Source of the DNA: Streptomyces fildesensis
GTDB lineage: Bacteria; Actinomycetota; Actinomycetes; Streptomycetales; Streptomycetaceae
Assembly: GCF_016107395.1 (NCBI RefSeq)
Contig: NZ_JAAIKO010000016.1
Span: forward strand, 1-64,000
Reading direction: 5' to 3'
Length of the DNA: 64,000 bases
In this document: positions 7,030-17,293 of the stretch, in pieces
Position numbering within the stretch: the stretch's first letter is position 1
Layout: every line of letters begins with the position of its first letter
Notes under the pieces: generated by a model
What the model saw: only the letters and a program-made list of their open reading frames with translations
Database searches by the model: none
What the model was told of the DNA's origin: nothing
Made by a program: the position numbers and the translations under genes

Positions 7030-8751
7030 ATGGCCGACACCTTTCACCCGCCTGCTCCGAAGGACATCCGGAGCCCTCTGCGGTTCCTGCTGTGGCTGGT
7101 GACCAGCCAGCGGCGGCGGGTCGCCACCGGGGCGTTGCTGGGCAGCCTGTGGATGGTCGGGCTGGCCGTTCCGCCCTACCTGCTGTCCCGCGCGATCGAC
7201 GACGGGCTGCGGGCACAGGACAGCTCCGCGCTGCTCGGCTGGACCGCGGCGTTGTTCGTCATGGGAGTGGTCAACGCGGTCGTGGGCATCCTCCGCCACC
7301 GGACGATGACGAAGGTCCGCATGGACGCGTCGTTCCGCACCGTCCGAGCGACCGTACGGCAGGCCACATCGCTCGGCGCCGGCTTGCGGAGTCAGGCCGG
7401 TGCCGGTGAGGTCGTCGCCATCGGGATGGGAGACGTGCAGGTGATCGCCATGTCCCTGACCGTGATGGGGCCGGGGGTGGGGGCCGTTCTCGCCTATCTC
7501 GTCGTCGCGGCCCTGCTGCTGTCGATCTCACCGCTGCTGGCCGTGGTGGTGCTGGCGGGAGTGCCGCTGCTCGCCGTCACCGTCGGACCGTTGCAGCGGC
7601 GGCTGCTGGGTGTCGGATCCGAATACCGGCAGCGGCAGGGTGCGCTGACCGAACTGCTCGTCGACGTGGTGACGGGGTTGCGGGTCCTGAACGGTCTCGG
7701 TGGCAAGGACGTCTACGCGTCCCGCTACGGGCACCGGTCCCGGGAGCTGCGCGAACAGGGCTACCGGGTGGGCGCCGTGACCAGCTGGATCGGCGCGCTG
7801 GCCATCGGTCTGCCGGCACTGTTCCTCGCGCTGGTCACGTGGCTGACCGCGCGGATGGCGGCCGAGGGTTCGCTCGCCGTCGGCGACCTCGTGGCGGTGT
7901 ACGGGTACACCGCCATGCTCGTCACGCCGGTCTACGCCTTCATCGAAGGCGGCTCCGACGTCGCCCGGGGCCTGGTGGCCGCCCGGCGGGTGATCGACTT
8001 CCTGGGCCTGCGGCCCGGTCACCTCCACGACACGGGCCGGCTCGATGCCCCGCCGGGGCCCGCTGTCCTGCACGATCCCGCCTCCGGCGTCCAGGTGCCT
8101 CCCGGCGCGCTGATCGCGTTGATCGGTGACCGGCCGGCCGACGCGCCCGCCGTGGTGGAACGGCTCGGCCGGTTCACCCCCTCGGACGCCGCATGGGACG
8201 GCCACCGTGTCGATGCGATGGCTCCGGACCAGTTCCGGGAGCGCGTCCTGGTCGCCGACAACGATGCCCATCTCTTCAGCGGGACCGTTCGCGAGGTGGT
8301 CGCCGGCGGGCAGGCGATCGACCACGAGGCGATCCTGGCCGCGATCGGCAGCGCCGCCGCCACCGACATCGTCCAAGCGATGCCCGAAGGACTGGACTCC
8401 GTGATCACCGCGCAGGGCGCCAACCTCTCCGGTGGCCAGCGCCAGCGGCTGCGGCTGGCCCGGGCCCTGTACGCGCGGCCCGAGGTCCTGCTCGCCGTCG
8501 AGCCGACCTCCGCCGTCGACGCGCACACCGAGGCCGCGATGGCCGCCGGGCTGCGCGCGGCCCGTACCGGCCTGACCACCGTGGTGACCAGCACCTCGCC
8601 GCTGGTCCTGGAGCTGGCGGACACGGTCGTCTATCTCGTGGGGGGCCAGGTCGAGGCGACCGGCACCCATCAGCACCTCCTGCACGCCCGGGCCGACTAT
8701 CGCGCGTTGGTCTCCCGGGGCGCCGAAGAGGAAGAGGAAGTGTCCCGATGA
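7030..8751 (+). CDS. ABC exporter half-transporter with degenerate NBD
   Basis: A 573-residue protein: a six-helix exporter membrane domain (about residues 30-310), then a nucleotide-binding domain. In that domain the Walker A is lost (IALIGDRPADAPAV replaces GxxGxGKS/T), Walker B reads LLAVEPTS with the Asp missing, and the switch His is replaced (VTSTSP). The signature LSGGQRQR (about residue 466) is intact. This is the partner that donates the signature motif to a heterodimeric exporter. The stop overlaps the next start (ATGA), so the two subunits are translationally coupled. The cargo is unknown. Confidence 0.93.
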   Translation: MADTFHPPAPKDIRSPLRFLLWLVTSQRRRVATGALLGSLWMVGLAVPPYLLSRAIDDGLRAQDSSALLGWTAALFVMGVVNAVVGILRHRTMTKVRMDASFRTVRATVRQATSLGAGLRSQAGAGEVVAIGMGDVQVIAMSLTVMGPGVGAVLAYLVVAALLLSISPLLAVVVLAGVPLLAVTVGPLQRRLLGVGSEYRQRQGALTELLVDVVTGLRVLNGLGGKDVYASRYGHRSRELREQGYRVGAVTSWIGALAIGLPALFLALVTWLTARMAAEGSLAVGDLVAVYGYTAMLVTPVYAFIEGGSDVARGLVAARRVIDFLGLRPGHLHDTGRLDAPPGPAVLHDPASGVQVPPGALIALIGDRPADAPAVVERLGRFTPSDAAWDGHRVDAMAPDQFRERVLVADNDAHLFSGTVREVVAGGQAIDHEAILAAIGSAAATDIVQAMPEGLDSVITAQGANLSGGQRQRLRLARALYARPEVLLAVEPTSAVDAHTEAAMAAGLRAARTGLTTVVTSTSPLVLELADTVVYLVGGQVEATGTHQHLLHARADYRALVSRGAEEEEEVSR

Positions 8752-10493
8752 CCGGTCCGCTCCCCGTCGCCGACACCAGGCACGTCCGTCGCACCGCAGG
8801 CAGCGACATAGCCGTGGAAAAGGCGGCGTTCGCGGGAATCCTCGCCCTCAACGCTCTCGCCGCGGCTGCCGGACTGGTCGGTCCCTGGCTGCTGGGCACC
8901 ATCGTCAACACGGTCAAGGCATCGACCGGCCCGGACAGCGTCGGCACCGTGGACCGGACCGCCCTCGTCATCGTCGCCGCCGTGCTGGTCCAGATCCTGC
9001 TGTCGCGCTCCGCACTGCTGCTCGCCGCCCGGTTCGGCGAGCGAGCCGCGGCCCGTATCCGCGAGCGGTTCCTGGCCCGCGCTCTCGCGCTGCCCCCGAC
9101 CGTCGTCGAGCACACACCCACCGGCGACCTGGCCGTACGCGGCACCACGGACGTCGACGCCGTCGCCACCGCGCTGCGCACCACCGCACCCGAGGTGCTC
9201 ATCGCCACGACACAGGCGCTGTTCATCATCGGCGCGGTACTCGTCCTCGACCCGCTGCTGGGCGTCTGCGGACTGTCCTGCCTGGCCGTCATCGTCGTCG
9301 TCACGCGCTGGTACCTCCGCAGGGCGCGCACCGGCTATCTCGCAGAGGGCACGGCCAATTCCGAACTCGCGGAAATGCTGGCCACGACCGCCGGCGGCGC
9401 CCGCACGGTCGAGGCGCTGCGGCTGCAGCAGCAGCGGCTGCACGTCGCCGAGGCGGCCATCACGAAGGCCAGAGGCGCCAGGCTGCATACGCTGTGGCTG
9501 CGTTCGGTGTTCTTCCCTTCCGTGGACATCTCCTACACGCTGCCGGTCGTCGGCGTGCTCCTGGTCGGTGGCACGCTCTACAACCACGGCGCGGCCGACC
9601 TCGGCGAGGTGGTCGCGGCGGCCGTCTACCTGCGCCAGCTCATGGGACCGCTGGACACCGTCCTGCTCTCGGTCGAACAGCTGCAGAGCAGCATGGCGTC
9701 GTACGCGCGGGTGGAGGGCCTGGCCGCCGTCCCGGCGGGCCCGACCCCGACGACGGCCGAGCCGGCCGGCGACCGCATCGAGACCGTCGCCGTCACCTAC
9801 GCGTACCCGAACCTGGGCGACGTCCTGCACGGCATCGATCTCGACGTCCAGCCCGGCGAACGGCTCGCCATCGTCGGACCCTCCGGTGCGGGAAAGTCCA
9901 CCCTCGGCCGGCTCCTGGCAGGCGTCGACCGGCCCGGCAGCGGCCGTGTCTCGGTCGGCGGCGTCCCTGTCGCCGACCTCCCACCGGACCGGATGCGCCG
10001 CCAGATCGCCCTGATCACCCAGGAACACCACGTCTTCCGTGACACCCTGCGGAACAACCTGGTCATCGCGCGCCCGTCCGCTACGGACCTCCAGTTGCGA
10101 GCCGCGCTGGAGGCGGTGCATGCCGACTGGATCGACGATCTGCCGTCCGGTCTGGACACCGATCTCAGTGGTGGCGCCCACCGGCTGGACGAGGCACAAG
10201 CACAGCAGCTCTCCCTGGCCCGGGTGATCCTCGCCGACCCGCACACCGTGATCCTCGACGAGGCGACCGCCCTGCTGGATCCGGCCGCGGCACGCCTGAC
10301 CGAGCGTGCCCTTGCCGCCGCCCTCCAGGGCCGCACGGTCATCGCCATCGCCCACCGTCTCCAGACGGCCCACGACGCGGACCGCATCGCCGTCATCGAG
10401 TCCGGCGTCCTGACCGAACTCGGCACCCATGACGCACTCGTCGCGGCGGACGGCGGCTACGCGGCGCTGTGGCGATCCTGGCACGGCGACTGA
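8748..10493 (+). CDS. ABC exporter half-transporter with consensus Walker motifs
   Basis: The 581-residue partner of the preceding protein. Its membrane domain is followed by an NBD with intact Walker A (GPSGAGKST, about residue 377), Walker B VILDEATALLD and switch IAIAHRL. The signature, by contrast, is altered to LSGGAHRLDEAQAQQ. Paired with the upstream subunit this gives one complete ATP site and one dead site, as in known heterodimeric exporters such as TM287/288. The start is the ATG overlapping the previous TGA by four bases. Confidence 0.95.
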   Translation: MTGPLPVADTRHVRRTAGSDIAVEKAAFAGILALNALAAAAGLVGPWLLGTIVNTVKASTGPDSVGTVDRTALVIVAAVLVQILLSRSALLLAARFGERAAARIRERFLARALALPPTVVEHTPTGDLAVRGTTDVDAVATALRTTAPEVLIATTQALFIIGAVLVLDPLLGVCGLSCLAVIVVVTRWYLRRARTGYLAEGTANSELAEMLATTAGGARTVEALRLQQQRLHVAEAAITKARGARLHTLWLRSVFFPSVDISYTLPVVGVLLVGGTLYNHGAADLGEVVAAAVYLRQLMGPLDTVLLSVEQLQSSMASYARVEGLAAVPAGPTPTTAEPAGDRIETVAVTYAYPNLGDVLHGIDLDVQPGERLAIVGPSGAGKSTLGRLLAGVDRPGSGRVSVGGVPVADLPPDRMRRQIALITQEHHVFRDTLRNNLVIARPSATDLQLRAALEAVHADWIDDLPSGLDTDLSGGAHRLDEAQAQQLSLARVILADPHTVILDEATALLDPAAARLTERALAAALQGRTVIAIAHRLQTAHDADRIAVIESGVLTELGTHDALVAADGGYAALWRSWHGD

Positions 10494-10578
10494 CCGTTGC
10501 GGGGGCCGTCACGGTGAAGGACGGCAACGAGTCCATCGCTTCGCTTCCCTTCGGGCCGAGTCCGGGGACCGGGGGCGG

Positions 10579-11118
10579 TCATCCCGGTTCGCCGGCCTCG
10601 AAGCGGGCGACGGCGGCCTGGACCGGGCCGATGATCATGTCGATCCCGGCGGTCGCATCGACGGTGAGTCCGGGCTCGTCGGCCCGCAGTGGTTCCAGCG
10701 CGTCGTATTGGGAGTCCAGGAGTCGGGCGGTCATGAAATGCCCGGTCCGGTGTGCGATCCGGGTGTGGGCCGTCTCCTCGTCAAGGGCCAGGTAGAGGAA
10801 CCAGACGCCCGGCCCGGCCGCACGGAGCAGGTCCCGGTACTCCCGCTTGAGGGCCGAGCAGGAGATGACCCCACCCTGGTGGGCACCGGAGGTTTCCCGG
10901 ATGCAGCGGGTCAGGCTCCGCAGCCACGGTTCGCGGTCCTCATCGTCGAGTGCTTGCCCCGCGGTCATCTTGGCGATGTTCGCCGCGGGGTGGAAGTCGT
11001 CACCTTCCACGAAGGGCACATCGAGACGCTGGGCGAGCAACCGCCCGACGGTGGTCTTGCCCGACGCGGCGACACCCATGACCACGACGATCGCCGGTGC
11101 TGGTCCTGATCCGACCAC
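10579..11118 (-). CDS. gntK: Gluconokinase
   Basis: A 179-residue kinase phosphorylating gluconate to 6-phosphogluconate. The P-loop GVAASGKTT, EGDDFHP substrate loop, CSALKREYRDLLR and the GHFM segment are diagnostic of GntK. I place the start at the GTG at 11118 because GGGAGGGG lies just upstream; a TTG at 11142 would add eight residues. No gluconate permease or GntR gene adjoins, so it stands alone here, next to a decayed GMC oxidoreductase. Confidence 0.92.
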   Translation of the reverse strand: MVGSGPAPAIVVVMGVAASGKTTVGRLLAQRLDVPFVEGDDFHPAANIAKMTAGQALDDEDREPWLRSLTRCIRETSGAHQGGVISCSALKREYRDLLRAAGPGVWFLYLALDEETAHTRIAHRTGHFMTARLLDSQYDALEPLRADEPGLTVDATAGIDMIIGPVQAAVARFEAGEPG

Positions 11119-11328
11119 AGTGCCCCTCCCGGGTCTGGACAAACCCCACTGCGGAGATCATGCACGGCGGTGGCGCGGTGGGATGTCATGGGCGCCATGG
11201 GGCCGGAGAGACGCACCCGGATGGCTCCCGAAGGGGTGATCCAGGTGCCTGCGGTCCGGACGCGCCCCGCGTTGGCCCGTCGGAGCGATATCACTGCGCC
11301 CATCGGGCGGGCCGCGCGCGCCGCGCGC

Positions 11329-12039
11329 TCAGGACAGGACGTCGCCGGGGAGTCTCCATTCTTGGTACCGGATGCACGGCCGACGACGGGAGACAGGCAG
11401 GCCACGCACCAGACAGGGGAAGCCGTCCACCCGGTTGCAGCGGATGCACACACTCTCGTGGGTCGCGCGGCCGTGCTCGTCCTGAGTGAGGTTCACGCCG
11501 ATGGGCAGATGGAACGGGTGCAGCCCGTGCTCCTCCAGGTCGTCGCTGAGTTGTTGGATCCGCGGCTCGTGCCGCACCGCCGGGTAGGTGTACTGGGCGC
11601 TGACCTCGCCCTCACCGGGGTCCTCGCCGTGCCGGCCGTGCACGAGGTAGAGGTGCTCGGCCTGCGTGTAATAGGGCTCCAGGTCCTCGTAGCGGATGGG
11701 CCACGCGGGGGAGATTCCGCCGTGATGGCGCAGCTCGCCGAAGTCCTCGGGGCGCAGACGGAACAACGCGGCGCCGTAGAACTTGGTGTTGCCTCCGACG
11801 TAGTAGTTGACCTCGGGTGGGAACGTGTCACCGTGCTTGTCGTACCAGAACTCCGGGGCCCGGTACTTGCCCTTGACGAAGACCGCCGTCGACTCCCAGT
11901 TGTCCCGTTCCCGGGGAAGGTAGCCGCCGCGTTCCAGGATCAGGATGCGCTTGCCGGTGGGGGCGAGCCGGTGAGCGAGGGTTCCGCCGCCCGCTCCGGT
12001 GCCGATGATGATGACGTCATAGTGTTCGTTGTCAGCCAT
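11329..12039 (-). pseudogene. GMC oxidoreductase, C-terminally truncated
   Basis: The N-terminal 210 residues match flavin-dependent GMC oxidoreductases: dinucleotide motif GTGAGGG (13-19), LILERGG, then YYVGGNTKFYGAALFRLR and CIRCNRVDGFPC. Family members are about 500-560 residues. Here the homology breaks off after GFPCLV and 25 unrelated residues lead to a stop. The C-terminal half with the active-site His is absent from the following 200 bases. The start and reading frame are otherwise clean, so this is a deletion remnant. It lies 58 bases downstream of the cyclase gene. Confidence 0.75.
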
Positions 12040-12097
12040 GTCGACCACCTCGGGGTCGTGGATCGTTCGAGCGGGCGCGTGCCCAACCGTCTGCTGG

Positions 12098-13066
12098 TCA
12101 GAGAATGGCGATGGGGTTGACGGGGGAGCCGGTGGCCGCCGGTAGCCGCAGTGGCGCAACCACGCAGAGGAACGACCATCGGCCCTCCTGTTCGCAGAGC
12201 GGCACCAGGTCCTCGAACTGGAGGTAGTCGAGGAGGTGGAGGCCGAGGGCGTGGATGCCCAGCACGTGCACCGGGAACGCCACGCCGTCCGTAGGGCTCG
12301 GGGCGGTGTCGTTGTTGCTGTCGCTGCCCAGGGCCGCCACCTGGCGTTCGGCGAGGAACTGCATGGCGGTCGGATGCAGTCCGGCCCGGGTGTGCGCTGC
12401 GTCCCACGGCCCGGCCTCGTTGCGCCGCCGGCGGTGGCCGACCCGCACGAGGAGCAGGTCCCCTTCCCCGACCCGTACCCGTTGGGAGCGCTCGGCGGCG
12501 ACGAGGTCGTCGGCGCTGACATGGTCGCCCGGTTCGAGCCAGGGGACCTCGCGCAGCCGCGGGATGTCGAGCAGCACGCCCCGGCCGACGATTCCGTTTC
12601 TGGCCAGTTCGACCGAGAGGGCCGTGGCGCCGTCGGCGGTGACGGTGGCCGCGGGGACGCCGCCGTGCAGGGTGCCGTTGTAGACGACGTGGCACAGGGC
12701 GTCGAGATGACTGTCGGCGTCGCCGTGCACATCCATGCTGAAGTGGTCGGTGGCGAAGTGGAGTCCGGTGCCGTCGGCCGCCGCCTCGGGCGGGCTGGTC
12801 AGCCGGTGACCGGCCGGGCGCGGGTTGTCCGGCGTGGGCTCCGTCTCCACAGGAGAGGCGAGCGTGACGGTGCGGCCCGAGCGGACCTCCGCCGCGGCCG
12901 CGCGCACCGTGTCCGGTGTCAGGGTGGCCAGGGCACCCCGCCCGCCGCCCGCGCCGGCGGCCCGCCTGCGCAGCTGTTCGTACAGGGCCCCGAACTCATC
13001 GAGGCTCTGGCGTGGTTGACGCTCGGACGTGTCCTTTCCGGCCATCCGCATCGCTCCCCGTGCCAT
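12098..13066 (-). CDS. Cyclase family protein (kynurenine-formamidase-like fold)
   Basis: A 322-residue member of the metal-dependent cyclase/hydrolase family. The metal motif appears as SHLDALCH (His120, Asp122, His126), preceded by HFSMDVHG; the GHRRRRNEAGPWDAAH and FPVHVLGIHALGLHLLDYL segments follow. These enzymes hydrolyse amides or lactones, and the exact substrate is not visible. The ATG at 13066 lies one base after the stop of the upstream GH15 remnant (TGA-G-ATG), so it was translationally coupled to it. Confidence 0.85.
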   Translation of the reverse strand: MARGAMRMAGKDTSERQPRQSLDEFGALYEQLRRRAAGAGGGRGALATLTPDTVRAAAAEVRSGRTVTLASPVETEPTPDNPRPAGHRLTSPPEAAADGTGLHFATDHFSMDVHGDADSHLDALCHVVYNGTLHGGVPAATVTADGATALSVELARNGIVGRGVLLDIPRLREVPWLEPGDHVSADDLVAAERSQRVRVGEGDLLLVRVGHRRRRNEAGPWDAAHTRAGLHPTAMQFLAERQVAALGSDSNNDTAPSPTDGVAFPVHVLGIHALGLHLLDYLQFEDLVPLCEQEGRWSFLCVVAPLRLPAATGSPVNPIAIL

Positions 13067-13067
13067 C

Positions 13068-14602
13068 TCAGCCGCGCTGCTTGTCGAGTGCCTCGTCCAG
13101 GGTGCAGGCCGCCGTGATGAGCGACAGATGGGTGAACGCCTGCGGGAAGTTGCCCAGTTGTTCGCCGCTCGGTCCCACCTCCTCGGCGAAGAGGCCGACG
13201 TGGTTGGCGTAGGTGTGCATCTTCTCGAACGTGTACCGCGCGGGCCGCAGCCGTCCCGCCCGGGCAAGTGCGTCCACGTAGAGGAAGGTGCAGAGGCTGA
13301 AGGTGCCTTCGGAGCCGCGCAGGCCGTCGGGGGAGGCGGCCGGGTCGTAGCGGTAGACCAGGCTGTCGGAGACCAGCGTGCGGTCCATGGCGTCCAGGGT
13401 GGAGAGCCAGGACGGGTCCCGGGGGGCGATGAATCCGACCCGGGGCATCAGCAGCAGCGAGGCGTCCAGGACATCGTCCCCGCCGTAGTGCTGCACGTAG
13501 GCCTGTTCCTTCTCGCTCCAGCCGCGGGCCATGACCTGCTCGAGGATGGCGTCGCGGGCGTTGGTCCAGCGGTCGGTGTCGGCAGGCCGGCTGAACTCGG
13601 CCGCCAGGCGCAGGCCGCGGTCGAAGGCGGCCCAGCACATCACCCGGCTGTACGTGAAGTCCTGGCGCCCGCCGCGGGTCTCCCAGATGCCCTCGTCGGG
13701 CCGGTCCCAGGAGTCGGCCAGCCAGTTCAGGCCCGGATGGAGAGTGAGCCATCACGGACCCAGGTGTAGCGGTAGTCCCAGTTCCGTTCGCCGCCGACCT
13801 GTTCGGGCAGGCCCATGGTGGCTGCGGCGACGGGTGCGCCGGTGGGGGCGTAGGTGAGCAGCTTGAGGGTGATGGCGGAGCGGTTGACCATGTCGGGCCA
13901 GCGTCCCCGGTAGTTGGAGCCCCGCACCCACCTCTGCCAGAAGTCGGCGGCATCCCACAGCTGTTGGGTGATCCCGTCGACGGTGGGCGGCGGCGGGAGC
14001 TGCCCGTCGCCGTCGCCGTCACAGACGGTGAACACGGCCACCGCCTGCTGGCCGACGTTCAGGGTGATCGAGCCGCGCACGTCCTCGCCGTCCCGCTCGA
14101 GCGGGACGGTGCTCTGGAGGTATGCGGTGACGCCCGGTGCCCGGAAGGTGGCGCCGTCGGGAACCAGGTCCAGTTGGTGGGCGGCCCGGGCGTAGTCGAA
14201 CCGTGGCCGGCACTCCATGTCGAACCGGACCGTCCCCCGAACCGTGCGTACGGCCCGTATCAGCGTGTGGCGGTCGCTCGGGGTGCGGCTGCGGTTGGGC
14301 GGCATCCAGTCGATCACCTCACCGACGCCGTCGGGGGACATGAAACGGGTCACCAGGATGGCGGTCTCGGGGTAGTACAACTGCTTGCACGATGCATCCG
14401 GGTTGCTGGCCGTCACCCGGAAGTATCCGCCGCGGTCGTGGTCGAGCAGCGCGGCGAAGACGCTGGGGGAGTCGAAGCGTGGGGCGGCGAACCAGTCGAC
14501 GACGCCCTGCGAGGAAACCAGAGCGGCGGTCTGCAGATCGCCCACCAGTCCGTGCTCGGCTATGGGGGGGGTAGCGGTCCATGAGAATCCAATCTCCGAC
14601 AT
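13068..14602 (-). pseudogene. GH15 glucoamylase/trehalase-like protein with internal deletion and frameshift
   Basis: The first 290 codons (14602-13727) give the N-terminal half of a glycoside hydrolase family 15 protein: SEIGFSWTATPPIAEHGLVG, DWFAAPRFDSPSVFAALLD, then ERNWDYRYTWVRDGS. The frame ends at a TGA at 13727. The C-terminal part resumes in another frame at about 13745 with GLNWLADSWDRPDEGIWETR and continues to 13068. Roughly 110 family residues that normally lie between these blocks, including part of the catalytic domain, are missing. So this is a deletion plus frameshift, not a single sequencing slip. The product is unlikely to be active. Confidence 0.85.
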
Positions 14603-14834
14603 ATCACTACCTGATCCACTGTCCGACAGGCGCCGCAGGCGCGCCTCTGGGGATTCCACCACCGCTTCCGACCTGCTCTGACGTGCTCCGACGCGCTCCT
14701 GGCGCCACGTGCTACGGATTGCGGAACGCCGTGCTTGCGGTGTTACTGGAAGGACCGTCCGACCCATGATTTTCGGCGGCCCGGCTCCCGGCCGAGCGGA
14801 CACGGACGGCTGCCGGAGCGCGTGGAGGTTCAGG

Positions 14835-15788
14835 ATGGACATGATCCATGTGCGCGCGGTGAGCCCGCCGGACCTCACGAGCGAGGTGGTCGACCTGCTC
14901 GCCGGCGACCCTTGCGTCCTCAACCTGATCGTGCAGACCGGCGCCGCGCGAAACCCGGACGGTGACGCGATCGCCTGTGACGTGCTCACGGGAGGGGCGA
15001 ACGAGGTTCTGCACGGTCTGCGTGCGCTGCAGGTGGACCGCCGGGGCTCGATCGTCATCGAACCGGTGGACATCGCCTTCTCGGGACGGGCGACCGACGC
15101 CGGAGCGCAAAAGCTCGGGCCACTGACCCGCTCGCCGGTCTGGGAGCAGGTCGAGGCACGGATCTGGGCCGAGGGGAGGTATGCGCCGAGCTTTTATCTC
15201 TATCTGGTCATCGCGGGACTCATCGGTTCGGTCGGGATCGTCACCAACTCCCAGATCCTGATCGTCGCGGCCATGGTCGTGGGTCCCGAGTACGGCGCCA
15301 TCGTGAGTATCGCGCTGGGCATCGACCGGGGCGACCGGGGGAGGGTCCGGAAGGGCCTGCTCGCCCTGTTCGTGGGCTTCCTGCTGACTGTCCTCATCAC
15401 CTTCCTCTTCAGCCTCCTCATCCGTGCCTTCGACCTGCAGTCGCAGGCCTTCACCGCGGGGCTGCGGCCCGTCTCCAACCTGATCAACACGCCCAACTTC
15501 TTCTCGTTCGCCGTGGCGGCCCTTGCCGGGATCGTCGGCATCGTCTCGCTGACCGAGGCGAGGACGAGTGCCCTGCTCGGCGTGTTCATCTCGGTCACGA
15601 CGATCCCGGCCGCCGCGGACATCAGCGTTTCGGTGGCGTTCACCAGCTGGAGCAACGCCTGGGGATCGCTCGTCCAACTACTGGTCAACATCGTGGTGCT
15701 GATCGTGGTGGGCACCGCCACGCTCCGCTGCCAGCGGGCGATCTGGCGGAAGGTCGGCGCCCGGCACGCCCGCGCGGAGCAGCGGTAG
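14835..15788 (+). CDS. DUF389 family membrane protein
   Basis: A 317-residue protein of the DUF389 (UPF0 TIGR00341-like) group. A soluble N-terminal domain of about 110 residues is followed by about six membrane segments, beginning YLYLVIAGLIGSVGIVTNSQ. The conserved ILIVAAMVVGPEYGAI segment is typical. The function is unknown for the family. The start at 14835 has GGAGGTTCAGG upstream and avoids an unconvincing 42-residue extension. It is divergent from the GH15 remnant. Confidence 0.85.
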   Translation: MDMIHVRAVSPPDLTSEVVDLLAGDPCVLNLIVQTGAARNPDGDAIACDVLTGGANEVLHGLRALQVDRRGSIVIEPVDIAFSGRATDAGAQKLGPLTRSPVWEQVEARIWAEGRYAPSFYLYLVIAGLIGSVGIVTNSQILIVAAMVVGPEYGAIVSIALGIDRGDRGRVRKGLLALFVGFLLTVLITFLFSLLIRAFDLQSQAFTAGLRPVSNLINTPNFFSFAVAALAGIVGIVSLTEARTSALLGVFISVTTIPAAADISVSVAFTSWSNAWGSLVQLLVNIVVLIVVGTATLRCQRAIWRKVGARHARAEQR

Positions 15789-15856
15789 CGCTCAGATGAT
15801 GCCGGAAGCGGTCATGTCCGCGATGATCCGATGTGAGTGCATACAGGAGGTATTCG

Positions 15857-17293
15857 ATGACCAAGCGCCCCGCCGCGATGATCCGCCCCCTACCTGAGGC
15901 GACGCCTGCGGAACGAGCGGCTCGCGGCAGGGCGGCCCGTCGTGACGTGCCCCGTTCGAGTCATGCCGAGTTCTCGCCGCAGGCGAGCCGGCCCGATCCG
16001 CTGGGCATCCTCGAGAGCCAGTCGGCCACACGGGTGCCCGAACTCGTGCCGATCCGCTACGGGCGGATGATCGAGTCGCCATTCCGCTTCTACCGCGGCG
16101 CCGCCGCGATCATGGCCGCCGACCTCGCCACCACCCCGGACTCGGGAATCAGGACCCAACTGTGCGGAGACGCCCATCTGCTGAACTTCCGCCTGCTCGC
16201 CTCGCCGGAACGCCGCCTGCTCTTCGACATCAACGACTTCGACGAGACGCTGCCCGGTCCCTGGGAATGGGATGTCAAGCGACTGGCTGCCAGCCTCGTC
16301 ATCGCGGGCCGGGCCAACAGCTTCGCGGACGCGGAGCGGGCCGACATCGTGCGGGCGACCGTACGGTCCTACCGGGAGTCGATGACCCGGTTCGCGGGCA
16401 TGGGCCATCTCGCCGTGTGGTACACGAAGATCGACGCGGATCGTCTCCAGGAAGTGGCGGCCGAACAGCTGGCCAAGCGCGGCCGCAAGGGCGTGGCGCG
16501 AGCGCTGGCGAAGGCCAGGACCCGGGACAGTCTGCAGGCGTTCGACAAACTCACCGAGGTGGTGGACGGGCAGACCCGGATCGTCGCGGACCCGCCGCTG
16601 CTCGTGTCGCTCGACGATCTGCTCCCCGACATCGAACGCAGCGCCCTGGAGGAGGAGTTCCGCCGGCTGATCGAGAGCTACGGCCGTAGCCTCGCGTCGG
16701 ACCGGCGCTCCCTGCTCGCAGGCTTCCGCCTGGTGGACGTGGCCCGCAAGGTGGTCGGCGTCGGCAGCGTCGGCACCCGATGCTGGATCTTCCTGCTGAG
16801 CGGCAGGGACGGCGACGACCCGCTCTTCCTCCAGGCCAAAGAGGCCGACACCTCGGCGCTCGCCCCCTATGTGGGCGCGAGCGAATACGAGAACCAGGGC
16901 GAGCGGGTGGTTGCGGGGCAGCGGTTGATGCAGGCCGCGAGCGACATCTTCCTCGGCTGGCAGCGGGTGGACGGGATCGACGGGCGGCGCCGCGACTTCT
17001 ACATCCGTCAGCTGCGTGACTGGAAGGGCATCGCCCAGCCGGAACTGATGGTGCCGAGGGGCATGAGGGCGTTCGGCGAGGTCTGTGGCACCACCCTGGC
17101 CCGCGCCCACGCGAGGTCCGGTGACCGGATCGCGATCGCCGGATACCTGGGGCGCGGCGACGTCTTCGACCGTGCACTGACGACCTTCGCCGAGAGCTAC
17201 GCCGACCAGAACGAGCGAGACCACCAGGCGCTGGTGAAGGCGGTCAAGGACGGCCGGGTCACCGCCGCGCAGACCGAACCCGACTCCTCCTGA
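15857..17293 (+). CDS. DUF2252 domain protein (kinase-like fold)
   Basis: A 478-residue DUF2252 protein. The family has a phosphotransferase-like fold: CGDAHLLNF and FDINDFDETLPGPWEWDVKRLAAS correspond to its catalytic and metal-binding segments, and FLQAKEADTS and the C-terminal ARAHARSGD stretch are conserved. The substrate is unknown. The ATG at 15857 is set by a perfect AGGAGG 6 bases upstream. It lies between two membrane-protein genes and shows no overlap suggesting an operon. Confidence 0.88.
   Translation: MTKRPAAMIRPLPEATPAERAARGRAARRDVPRSSHAEFSPQASRPDPLGILESQSATRVPELVPIRYGRMIESPFRFYRGAAAIMAADLATTPDSGIRTQLCGDAHLLNFRLLASPERRLLFDINDFDETLPGPWEWDVKRLAASLVIAGRANSFADAERADIVRATVRSYRESMTRFAGMGHLAVWYTKIDADRLQEVAAEQLAKRGRKGVARALAKARTRDSLQAFDKLTEVVDGQTRIVADPPLLVSLDDLLPDIERSALEEEFRRLIESYGRSLASDRRSLLAGFRLVDVARKVVGVGSVGTRCWIFLLSGRDGDDPLFLQAKEADTSALAPYVGASEYENQGERVVAGQRLMQAASDIFLGWQRVDGIDGRRRDFYIRQLRDWKGIAQPELMVPRGMRAFGEVCGTTLARAHARSGDRIAIAGYLGRGDVFDRALTTFAESYADQNERDHQALVKAVKDGRVTAAQTEPDSS

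Noticed and set aside
11160..11328. Possible C-terminal half of the truncated GMC oxidoreductase
   Set aside because: No frame on the minus strand gives the conserved C-terminal GMC segments.
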